Positions 14,852 through 20,707 of a stretch of DNA of 20,707 nt are shown one piece after another. The notes beneath the pieces are model-generated. The model ran no database searches. It was given only the letters and a program-made list of their open reading frames with translations, and had not been told where the DNA came from. Numbering within the stretch: position 1 is the stretch's first letter; each line of letters begins with the position of its first letter. Both the position numbers and the translations under genes were made by a program. Source of the DNA: Myxococcales bacterium (lineage in GTDB: Bacteria > Myxococcota_A > Polyangia > Haliangiales > Haliangiaceae); contig JADJUW010000004.1 in the NCBI GenBank assembly GCA_016716835.1, forward strand, positions 1 through 20,707, given 5' to 3'.

Positions 14852-16716
14852 GCCAGCATCTCCTGTGGGGGCATCGTCATCTCGGGGGGCATCGCATCGG
14901 GAGGCAGCTCACCCTCGACGGGCGGCATCTCCTCGGGGGGCATCTCGGGGGGCAGCGCCATCTCGCCCTCGACGGGCGGCGGCGGGGTCTTGAGGTCGGT
15001 GACCGCCTGGATGTAGCGACGGACCAGCTCCAGGCGATCTTCCGCGGCGCCGTCCACCACCGCCTGGCAGTAGTGCTGCCCGGCGAGCTGGAGGGCGAGG
15101 TCGAGGGGGAAGAACGGCTCCGGGTACTGCGGCACGCCGTCGCGAACCATCTTGAGCATCTGCTGCTCGATGGCCTTGCGCGGGGCGGTCGCGGTGGCGT
15201 CCATCGACTTCAGGTCGGGCAGGTCGATGTTGGCACGGAGGTCGTCCATGGTAATCGCCCCGGCGCTTGCGTACTGCTCCAGCGCCTCGGCCTTCGCCGC
15301 CGGGGTGCTCGGGAGGATCGAGATCGGCGCGGCCACCATCTCAAGGCCGTCGTCAGGGAGGTCTATCTCCCGCCACTTCAGCGACACCACCTTGCGCTCG
15401 CGGGGGTCGCTGAAGATGACGCGGGCGTTCGGCTCGACCTCGGAGACGGCGCGCTGAGCACGGACGAGGGCCATGCCCAAGGCGAGGTAGCTCTGCGCGC
15501 GGAGGTCGCTGCCTTCGCGCAGGTTGCCCTCTTGCTGGTCGGCAAAGATCCGGAGGCTCCGGCCCGACTGGAGGCCCGCGGGCTTCGTCGAGGTCGCGGC
15601 GTACTGGGAGACGCCCGAGGTCTCGTACATGTTGGACGCCAGGCCATCGGCGTAGCGCGAGGCTTCCGCGGTGAGGCCCTGGGCGGTCTGGATGATCGGC
15701 GGGATGCCCTTGTACTTGATGACCTTCATGGGGCTGTTGGTGAGCTGCCCCACCTCGACCTCGGCCTGCTTCTCCGCCAGGATCGAGGGCCACGCGCCGA
15801 GCTTGATGGTCTCGCTGAGGGCGCCCATCACGTCGTTCAGCTCCATCTGTTGCCCCGCGACTTCGTGGGCGAGCCCGTCACCCCAGAAGCTCGTCAAGGC
15901 TGCGCTGTGCTGGAACCGGACGAGGGGCGGCGCGTCGTACCCGTAGGGCTCGTCCACGAGCGTGGCGTTGCTCAGGGCGACGACATGCCGCCCCATCTCC
16001 CCATCGGGGTCGAGGTACCACGCCTCGACCACACGCACGGGGTCGCTCATCCCATCGAGCCAGCCCGCCCACTCGGGGCGGCAGCTCTCCGCGTCGAAGA
16101 TCTCCCGGGCGTACTTGGGCCAGGACGCGATCATGTGCGCGCGGTCCACCCACCGCACCTGGTAGTAGCAGCGGGGCTCGCCATACAACCCGTCCAACGG
16201 GTCGATGTACACTTCCCAGGGGTAGACCCGCTCGACGCACACGTGAGGGCGCTTCGTGTGCAGCACCGCGCTCACCTTCACGAATCCATCGCCCCACACC
16301 AGCGCGTGACGCTGGGCGAGGTTGGCGTAGCTGTCGACCTTGTTGGCCAGAAACAGCCCATGGACCGCGGTGTTCAAGTCCTCCAGCTTCTGCCTCAGCT
16401 CGAAATCGCCGCCGTCGGAGCAGTAGAAGGGCCTCGGGATGGTCGAGATCAGGCGAGCGTGCGCCGTCGACACGAGGCGCCGCAGCACGTTGCGCGGCAC
16501 CCGATAATCCTGGTCATCGGCGAGGCGCCGGCCTCCCCACATGGCCTGGCGGTCGTGCCCATCGTGGAGCAGGGCGAGGGCGCGGTAGTAGTCGATGCGC
16601 CCCCGGTCGTGCGTCATCGCCAGGTCCAGGGCGGTCTTGAGGGTGTCGTGGACCTCTTCCTTCGGGGCGAACCACCACCGCCGGTCGAGTCGGTTCAGAA
16701 TCGTCTGCGATACCAT
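14848..16716 (-). CDS. Portal protein, 622 aa
   Basis: A protein of 622 aa. ATG at 16716 lies inside the end of the terminase gene (22-nt overlap); a GGAG is 11 bases upstream. It forms the dodecameric ring at the vertex through which DNA is packaged. Features in order: an N-terminal helical region; RVPRNVLRRLVSTAHARLIS (72-91); WGDGFVKVSAVLH (141-153); and ERVYPWEVYIDPLDGLYGEP (162-181), the typical portal wing/clip pattern. Next come the stem-like helical segment around SFWGDGLAHEVAGQQMELND and the crown region with a conserved-looking SNMYETSGVSQYAATSTKP. The last ~45 residues are an acidic Pro/Met-rich tail with PPVEGEM and PPVEGEL repeats, so the C-terminus is likely disordered. Size suits podovirus portals. 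Confidence 0.85.
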   Translation of the reverse strand: MVSQTILNRLDRRWWFAPKEEVHDTLKTALDLAMTHDRGRIDYYRALALLHDGHDRQAMWGGRRLADDQDYRVPRNVLRRLVSTAHARLISTIPRPFYCSDGGDFELRQKLEDLNTAVHGLFLANKVDSYANLAQRHALVWGDGFVKVSAVLHTKRPHVCVERVYPWEVYIDPLDGLYGEPRCYYQVRWVDRAHMIASWPKYAREIFDAESCRPEWAGWLDGMSDPVRVVEAWYLDPDGEMGRHVVALSNATLVDEPYGYDAPPLVRFQHSAALTSFWGDGLAHEVAGQQMELNDVMGALSETIKLGAWPSILAEKQAEVEVGQLTNSPMKVIKYKGIPPIIQTAQGLTAEASRYADGLASNMYETSGVSQYAATSTKPAGLQSGRSLRIFADQQEGNLREGSDLRAQSYLALGMALVRAQRAVSEVEPNARVIFSDPRERKVVSLKWREIDLPDDGLEMVAAPISILPSTPAAKAEALEQYASAGAITMDDLRANIDLPDLKSMDATATAPRKAIEQQMLKMVRDGVPQYPEPFFPLDLALQLAGQHYCQAVVDGAAEDRLELVRRYIQAVTDLKTPPPPVEGEMALPPEMPPEEMPPVEGELPPDAMPPEMTMPPQEMLA

Positions 16717-18269
16717 GGCTTGTTCTTCTCCTCGACGGCGCGAGCTTCGAGCCGAGCGATCAGGGACGCCTCCAGGGCGTCGATGGGGTCGATGGCGGCA
16801 GGCACCGGGGTGCCGCCGTAGCGTTGGCGACCCCACGCGGCGCGCGCGAGCACGTCCGCGAGGTCGCAGTGGCTGCCGTCCGTGTCCTCGGGCAGCACGA
16901 CGGACAGCACGCCCCCGGGGGCGAGGCGTGGGCGTACCTGCCCGAGCTGCTTCCGGAGCCGCTGAGCCTCGGGCAGCGCGGGGTTGACCCGCAGCGTGCC
17001 AGCGCGGACCTGGAGCCGCAGCGCAAGGAAGCGCTCGCCGGGTCCGGGGCCGTCGTACAGGCTCACGCCGACGGGATCGGTGTGCTCGCGCAGGGTCTCC
17101 CGGTAGTGCCCGTCCGCCACCGCCATCCCGCAGTGCCGGGTCCTCAGCGTGGCGGCGAAGGACGAGCAGACGACGGAGGGGACGAGGGCCCGGGTCGGCT
17201 CGGGGCGTAGCTCCTGGAGGTCGACGACATCGGCCACGCTCGCGCGCTCCGACAGGACCGCCAGGGTGGCGCTGTTCCGCACGAAGCCGAGGTCCACCGC
17301 CGACGAGATCAGGTCACCGGGCCCCGCGTCGCGCCGGGCGTCGTCGCGGAACAGCGCCTCGAAGTCACTGGCCACGAAGAAGGACGCGCCGTTGACGAGG
17401 CCGAACTCGGCATCGATCTCCGTCCTGGCCAGCTCCGGGTTGTCGCGCCGGAACTCGGCTACCCGCTCAGCCGTCCACCACACCGGATTCATCACGTCCG
17501 CCGGTGCGCGGACCACGATCATGTCCAGACCGGGGCGACCGTGCCGCGCCTCGACGGTCTCGAAGACAGGCCCCTCCGCAGCCCAGGGCGAGCCGATGGC
17601 CAGCACCTGGGCGCCGGGGAGCAGACGGCCCAGCACGGCGCCGCGGGCGTCCGTGAAGTTGACGACGGCTTCGTCGCCGCTCATGCGCGGGGCTTCGTCG
17701 AAGATCACCCCAGCGCTCCAGCGAGCCACCAGGGTGCCGCCGGCCTTGCTGCCCGCGACCACCTTGATCTCGATGGGGCGCCCCGACGGGTGCCGGAGCG
17801 TCACCGTGTCCGCGGTGGGCTCGCCCACGAGCAGCGAGCGGAGCACCGGGCTGGCCACCACGTTCCCGTGGATGTGGCCGTAGATGACTTTCGCGGTGTC
17901 GATCGACAGCGACACCACGGACACGCGGGCCATCTCGCCGGCGCCGAGCTGGGAGACGTCGACCGTCTGCGTCGCCAGCACCGCGGCGGCGGCTGCGATC
18001 AGGCTCTTGGCTGCACGGATGCCGGCGATCAGGTACACCTCGCGGGGTCGTGCCAGAGGCAGCGCCTCGACGGACGCGGCGCCACCGAAGGCGCGGACCA
18101 CGTTGGGCTCGCTGGCGAGGTCACCGAGCGGACGCCCCTCGATGGCACGGCAGATGGCGCGCTGCACCGGGGTCGCGGTCGTGAGGCCGAAGCCCAGCCG
18201 CGAGGTCAGGAGGTCCTCCAGCGTCGGGGGCCCGCTGGGCTCGGGGGCGGCCTTCTTCTTAACTGCCAC
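16695..18269 (-). CDS. Large terminase subunit (TerL), 524 aa
   Basis: A protein of 524 aa, GTG at 18269 with AAGGGG four bases upstream, overlapping the previous gene by 11 bases. It is the packaging motor: an ATPase that pumps DNA into the capsid and a nuclease that cuts concatemers. ATPase domain: Walker A-like AGIRAAKS (82-89), where the second Gly of GxxxxGKS is replaced by Ala; Walker B with catalytic Glu GVIFDEAPRM (187-196); and AIGSP (224-228) as the coupling motif. Nuclease domain, RNaseH-like: candidate acidic residues D326 (AVDLGF), D386 (AVADGHYR) and D469 (HCDLADVLA). The N-terminus is Lys/Pro-rich. The C-terminus has a basic end (KPWYRRRF), where portal binding is usual. Motif order and length fit TerL. 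Confidence 0.9.
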   Translation of the reverse strand: MAVKKKAAPEPSGPPTLEDLLTSRLGFGLTTATPVQRAICRAIEGRPLGDLASEPNVVRAFGGAASVEALPLARPREVYLIAGIRAAKSLIAAAAAVLATQTVDVSQLGAGEMARVSVVSLSIDTAKVIYGHIHGNVVASPVLRSLLVGEPTADTVTLRHPSGRPIEIKVVAGSKAGGTLVARWSAGVIFDEAPRMSGDEAVVNFTDARGAVLGRLLPGAQVLAIGSPWAAEGPVFETVEARHGRPGLDMIVVRAPADVMNPVWWTAERVAEFRRDNPELARTEIDAEFGLVNGASFFVASDFEALFRDDARRDAGPGDLISSAVDLGFVRNSATLAVLSERASVADVVDLQELRPEPTRALVPSVVCSSFAATLRTRHCGMAVADGHYRETLREHTDPVGVSLYDGPGPGERFLALRLQVRAGTLRVNPALPEAQRLRKQLGQVRPRLAPGGVLSVVLPEDTDGSHCDLADVLARAAWGRQRYGGTPVPAAIDPIDALEASLIARLEARAVEEKNKPWYRRRF

Positions 18270-18666
18270 GGCGCCCCTTGCATCTGGGCTGCTCGGCTGG
18301 CCCGTCGAGGTCAACGCCTGGCGGTGGCGCCGGGGTGGTGAGCTTGGCCGCTTCCGCGCGCAGGCGCTTTACCTTCACCCGGAGGCCGGCGATCTTCTCC
18401 TCCAGCGCCCTGGCTTCTTCGACGGCTCCGGCGAGGAGTCCTTCCGCCCGCTCCAGGTCCTTTCGCTTCTTCTTGTTGGCCGTCGACAGCGCGTGGACCT
18501 TGACGACGACCATGGAGACGGCGCGGCAAAACGGAGGGCCAGGGGCCTTCCCGTCGCAGCCCCAGCGGTGGGCGGGGTAGCGACGGCCGCAGGTGTCGCA
18601 CTTCCACGTCCAGTCAGACGAGGCGCAGATGTCGCGGGGGATCTCGCACGGGCAGAGGCAGATCAT
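18259..18666 (-). CDS. Cys-rich N-terminal domain plus coiled coil, 135 aa
   Basis: A protein of 135 aa, ATG at 18666 in an ATGA overlap. Cysteines at residues 3, 5, 7, 14, 23, 26, 37 and 47 form a dense N-terminal cluster (CLCPC, WKCDTCGRRYPAHRWGCDG), suggesting zinc binding by a ribbon or paired knuckles. From about 60 to 110 the protein is charged helix (KKKRKDLERAEGLLAGAVEE), probably a coiled coil, and the C-terminus is Pro- and Arg-rich. The gene lies directly upstream of TerL with an 11-base overlap, a position often taken by packaging accessories. It may bind nucleic acid, but no family is recognised and no HNH signature (paired His/Asn) is seen. Confidence 0.65.
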   Translation of the reverse strand: MICLCPCEIPRDICASSDWTWKCDTCGRRYPAHRWGCDGKAPGPPFCRAVSMVVVKVHALSTANKKKRKDLERAEGLLAGAVEEARALEEKIAGLRVKVKRLRAEAAKLTTPAPPPGVDLDGPAEQPRCKGRRGS

Positions 18667-18947
18667 AGGGCTACCTCCCACCAGGGCCAGACCTCAGCAA
18701 GGTCCTCCATCCTGTCGAGGAGGCGCTGGAACTTCGGGGTACCCTGCTCCGCCGGGGGGTGCGCCGCGATCCTGCGGGCCAGGGCCACCACGGCATCGGC
18801 AGGGTCGTACATCGCCCCGAAGAGCCAGATCCGGAACGTCGCCGGGTCGGGTGACCCGTGCGTCTCGCCGTTGACCACGCACGCCACATGCGCCGCGGTG
18901 ACCGCATCGTGGAGCAGCTCGACGTGCTCGCGGGTGGTGAGCCTCAC
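18663..18947 (-). CDS. Small protein with WWEV C-terminal motif (paralogue B), 94 aa
   Basis: A protein of 94 aa starting at GTG 18947 in a GTGA overlap with the preceding gene. Helical throughout, with TTREHVELLHDAVTAAHVAC at the start and ADAVVALARRIAAHPP in the middle, ending in LLDRMEDLAEVWPWWEVAL. Its last ~45 residues align with the C-terminus of the adjacent gene at 18944-19225; 13 of the last 19 aligned residues are identical. It is probably a tandem paralogue. No DNA-binding, membrane or enzymatic motif is visible. Function unknown. Confidence 0.65.
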   Translation of the reverse strand: MRLTTREHVELLHDAVTAAHVACVVNGETHGSPDPATFRIWLFGAMYDPADAVVALARRIAAHPPAEQGTPKFQRLLDRMEDLAEVWPWWEVAL

Positions 18948-19225
18948 GGCTTCACCTCCCACCAGGGCACGAGGGCGGCGAGGTCCTCCATGGTGTCGAG
19001 GAGGTAGTCCCGGTTCCTGGGGGACTCTGACCCCGTGGGAGGCGTCCTGGCGATGGCGGCAGCCAGGAGGGCGGGCACCTCCTCGACGGAGCGCAGACAC
19101 CCGGCGGGCTCCTCGGGGAGCCGGAGGAAAACGCCCTCGTCCTCGGGGCGCCAGATCACGGCCCTGAGGATGCCGAGCCCCCGAGCCAGGGTCACCGCGC
19201 GGCGCAGCTCGGCGGGCGCGGTCAC
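18944..19225 (-). CDS. Small protein with WWEV C-terminal motif (paralogue A), 93 aa
   Basis: A protein of 93 aa starting at GTG 19225 in a GTGA overlap with the HTH gene. The N-terminal half (ELRRAVTLARGLGILRAVIW, then EDEGVFLRLPEEPAG) is different from its neighbour. The C-terminal half (EVPALLAAAIARTPP, then LLDTMEDLAALVPWWEVKP) matches it. The pattern suggests duplication with divergence of the N-terminal part, or two proteins sharing a common C-terminal interaction helix. I do not recognise the family. Confidence 0.65.
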   Translation of the reverse strand: MTAPAELRRAVTLARGLGILRAVIWRPEDEGVFLRLPEEPAGCLRSVEEVPALLAAAIARTPPTGSESPRNRDYLLDTMEDLAALVPWWEVKP

Positions 19226-19680
19226 GAGCCCCCCTTGAGGGCGTCGAGGGTGAGGCCGCCGCTGGGGGTGAAGGACAGACCGCTCTTCACCAGCCCGGTG
19301 ACCTTGCTCAGCTCGGCCACGACCTTGACCCGGAGGGGGATCCGCTTGGCGGGGTCGAGGATGGTCTCCACCTCCACGAGCGCATGGAGAAGCTGATGGA
19401 TGGCGAGGCGCCGGGCGGGGTTGTCGGCGTGGAGCTGGTGGAGCACCGCGTCGACCTTGGTGGCGACCTGTCCCACGGCCTCGGGGGTGCAGCCCCATCG
19501 GGCGGCCAGGTCCGGCACGTGGTCCGGGGTCCACTGCCCCGAAAGCTTCAGCCCGAGGACGGTCGCGGCCTTCTCCGAGACGAAGGGGAGGCCCAACCGA
19601 GGAGGCGCGGACGTCCTGCGATTCGTCGCTTCGCCCTCTTTGGCCACGACTTCGCCGCGTTTTGCCGCCCCTTTGCCCAT
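19222..19680 (-). CDS. HTH protein, candidate small terminase subunit, 152 aa
   Basis: A protein of 152 aa. ATG at 19680 (in-frame GTG at 19683 is an alternative); AAGGAG lies eight bases before the ATG inside the previous gene. Small terminases bind the packaging start site and recruit the large subunit. Here a basic N-terminus precedes a helix-turn-helix-like segment (WTPDHVPDLAARWGCTPEAV, 50-69), followed by a helical body (LAIHQLLHALVEVETILDPA and LRVKVVAELSKVTGLVKSGL) and a short tail. Length, HTH position and helical C-terminus fit small terminases. The gene is about 950 bases upstream of TerL rather than adjacent, which lowers the confidence. Another possibility is a DNA-binding regulator. 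Confidence 0.5.
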   Translation of the reverse strand: MGKGAAKRGEVVAKEGEATNRRTSAPPRLGLPFVSEKAATVLGLKLSGQWTPDHVPDLAARWGCTPEAVGQVATKVDAVLHQLHADNPARRLAIHQLLHALVEVETILDPAKRIPLRVKVVAELSKVTGLVKSGLSFTPSGGLTLDALKGGS

Positions 19681-20243
19681 CACCGCCGCTCCTTCTCCGC
19701 ATCCATGGCCGCCACCTTGGCGATCAGCTCTTCAGCGAGGGCGACGATCTCGGGGGAGGGCCCCGGGGGTGTGTGGGGGCACAGTTCCCAGAGGCGAGCG
19801 AATTCTGGCCCCTGGCCGTAGGAGTCGGTGCTGTCGAGGTAGGCATCGACGGCCTCCACCAGCTCCCGGGCCCTGGCGGTCTCCTGCTGGACCAGCAGGA
19901 GCAGGGTGAGGGGCGAGGCGTCGGGGTCGAAGGCCACGCCCAGACCTTCGAGGGCGACGCCGTAAGCGATGCGCCGCTCGCGGGCGAGGGCGATCTCTTG
20001 GGCGACGGTGGTGACGATCATCGGTACACCCTCACGGTCCCGCCCGTCATGCGCTTGGGCCAGGAGCTTCTCGCCGGCCCGGACCTCTGCCTCGACGAGA
20101 TCGAAGAGGGCGGCGAGGCAGGCAGCGGAGCAGCCGCAGGCCACCGGGCGCCGGGTCTGGCCCACCTCGTCACGCTGGACGCGGTGATAGCGGCGATAGG
20201 CGACGTCGAGGCGAGCACGGCGGCGCTTCTGGGCGCGGGTCAA
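19680..20243 (-). CDS. Hypothetical protein with CGCSAAC motif, 187 aa
   Basis: A protein of 187 aa starting at TTG 20243 in a TTGA overlap with the previous stop; the frame is open further upstream, but those codons have off-frame composition. The N-terminus is basic (TRAQKRRRARLDVAYRRYHR), then a Cys cluster (ACGCSAACLAALFDLVEAEV), then Ala/Glu-rich helices (EIALARERRIAYGVALEGLG, LVQQETARARELVEAVDAYL) and a helical end. The basic start and CxCxxxC suggest nucleic-acid or metal binding. The family is not recognised. An internal in-frame ATG at residues MIVTTVAQEI could start a shorter product, but no evidence favours it. Confidence 0.6.
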   Translation of the reverse strand: MTRAQKRRRARLDVAYRRYHRVQRDEVGQTRRPVACGCSAACLAALFDLVEAEVRAGEKLLAQAHDGRDREGVPMIVTTVAQEIALARERRIAYGVALEGLGVAFDPDASPLTLLLLVQQETARARELVEAVDAYLDSTDSYGQGPEFARLWELCPHTPPGPSPEIVALAEELIAKVAAMDAEKERR

Positions 20244-20515
20244 GGCAGCACCTCCAGGACCATCCCGGGCTCCAGGTGAGGGGGGCGGGCCTCGCTCTCG
20301 AAGTGGAGCCAGGCGATTGATCTGTGGTGAGGCATGCGGCCCGCGAATCGAAGGACCGCGCCGCACGGGAGTCGCAGCCGGTCGCCGGGGACAAGCCCCT
20401 CGTGGTGGGTCATCTGGACACAAACGCTCCAGTGAAAGGGGGCAGGATCGAAGGGGTCGGATTTGGTCCAGACCGCCCCGTCCTGGTCGAGCACTTCGGC
20501 GATGGCGACGATCAC
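20240..20515 (-). CDS. Small beta-barrel-like hypothetical protein, 91 aa
   Basis: A protein of 91 aa. GTG at 20515 is preceded by GGGGAGG eight bases upstream and overlaps the previous stop as GTGA. The sequence has many short beta segments with turns: VIVAIAEVLDQDGAVWTKSD, SVCVQMTHHEGLVPGDRLRL, AVLRFAGRMPHHRSIAWLHF and EPGMVLEVLP. 'LVPGDRLRL' and 'LEPGMVLEVL' look like the repeated strand-turn units of a small barrel. No zinc or catalytic motif is certain. Unknown function. Confidence 0.65.
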   Translation of the reverse strand: MIVAIAEVLDQDGAVWTKSDPFDPAPFHWSVCVQMTHHEGLVPGDRLRLPCGAVLRFAGRMPHHRSIAWLHFESEARPPHLEPGMVLEVLP

Positions 20516-20694
20516 AGGTGCATCCTCCCCCACGTCAGGTCAGCGACGCGGGCGGGGGTCCAGGGCTCGCCCCCCTGGCACCAGGTTGGGCCCTCGGGGC
20601 GGCACCGGCACAGGTCGTCCAGGATGAGGCGCAGCATGAGGGCCACGGTGGGGTGCTGGCCCTGGCACCAAATCGGCGTGTTCTTGCAGGTCAT
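20512..20694 (-). CDS. Cys-rich small protein with two WCQG motifs, 60 aa
   Basis: A protein of 60 aa. ATG at 20694 overlaps an upstream TGA (ATGA). Five cysteines (CKNTPIWCQG, LCRCRPEGPTWCQG) with two 'P-x-W-C-Q-G' units separated by a helix (VALMLRLILDDLCRC) suggest a tiny metal-binding fold. The C-terminus contains PWTPARVADLTWG, similar in pattern to the WTP-helix segments of the HTH protein and the 123-aa protein. Too small for the family to be recognised. Confidence 0.5.
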   Translation of the reverse strand: MTCKNTPIWCQGQHPTVALMLRLILDDLCRCRPEGPTWCQGGEPWTPARVADLTWGRMHL

Positions 20695-20707
20695 CGGCAC
20701 ACCTCGG
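20691..20707 (-). CDS. Last codons of a further upstream gene (partial)
   Basis: The frame reading Glu-Val-Cys-Arg-stop at the right edge ends in a TGA that overlaps the next ATG as ATGA, exactly as at most junctions in this operon. Only about four codons are visible, so this is an inference from the junction pattern. Confidence 0.25.

Noticed and set aside
14776..16821. 681-codon plus-strand open frame opposite the portal gene
   Set aside because: Same artefact; the minus-strand portal has clear family features.
1..20707. CRISPR array, tRNA, insertion sequence, integrase or attachment site
   Set aside because: Reading both strands by eye showed no regular spaced repeats, cloverleaf-like genes, transposase motifs or recombinase genes.

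Overview
The window is a leftward-transcribed block of structural, packaging and lysis genes from a tailed bacteriophage or prophage. I infer a short-tailed, podovirus-like particle: there is no tape measure, tail tube or sheath gene. Instead the order is terminase, portal, scaffold, capsid, adaptor, nozzle-like tail protein, then Gly/Ala-rich candidate ejection proteins. DNA is very GC-rich with strong G/C at third codon positions, so the host is probably a high-GC bacterium; the sequence does not say which. Every real gene lies on the minus strand, so the reading order is from the right edge to the left edge.

Right part (20707 to about 18260): seven small genes with start/stop overlaps. They include two Cys-rich small proteins (60 and 135 aa), a 91-aa and a 187-aa protein of unknown function, a 152-aa HTH protein that is the best candidate for the small terminase subunit, and two adjacent small proteins with related C-termini. 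Middle (18269 to 14027): large terminase, portal with a proline-rich tail, and scaffold. Then comes the only gap of any size (13861-14026). It holds a 19-bp perfect palindrome, a sigma70-like promoter and a structured leader ahead of the major capsid gene. The capsid reading frame runs 81 codons past its expected end into the next gene, apparently because a TAA stop has become TTA.

Left of the capsid (12610 to 7784): a beta-rich candidate decoration protein, an acidic small protein, a head-tail adaptor, a 104-aa protein and a 1051-aa tail nozzle/stabilisation-like protein. From 7787 to 2184 four large Ala/Gly/Gln/Pro-rich proteins form a probable DNA-ejection apparatus: 290, 468, 287 and 821 aa. 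From 2187 to 1142 lie a 96-aa protein and a ConA/LamG-like protein, the candidate receptor-binding component. From 1145 to the left edge lie a 123-aa unknown, a one-TM coiled-coil protein (holin or spanin-like) and the start of a Cys-rich muralytic enzyme that is cut by the window edge.

Nearly every gene junction is an ATGA, GTGA, TTGA or TGATG overlap, so the region probably works as one or two long polycistronic messages with translational coupling. I see no tRNA, CRISPR array, insertion sequence, integrase, replication gene or RNA polymerase gene. The long plus-strand open frames are antisense shadows.
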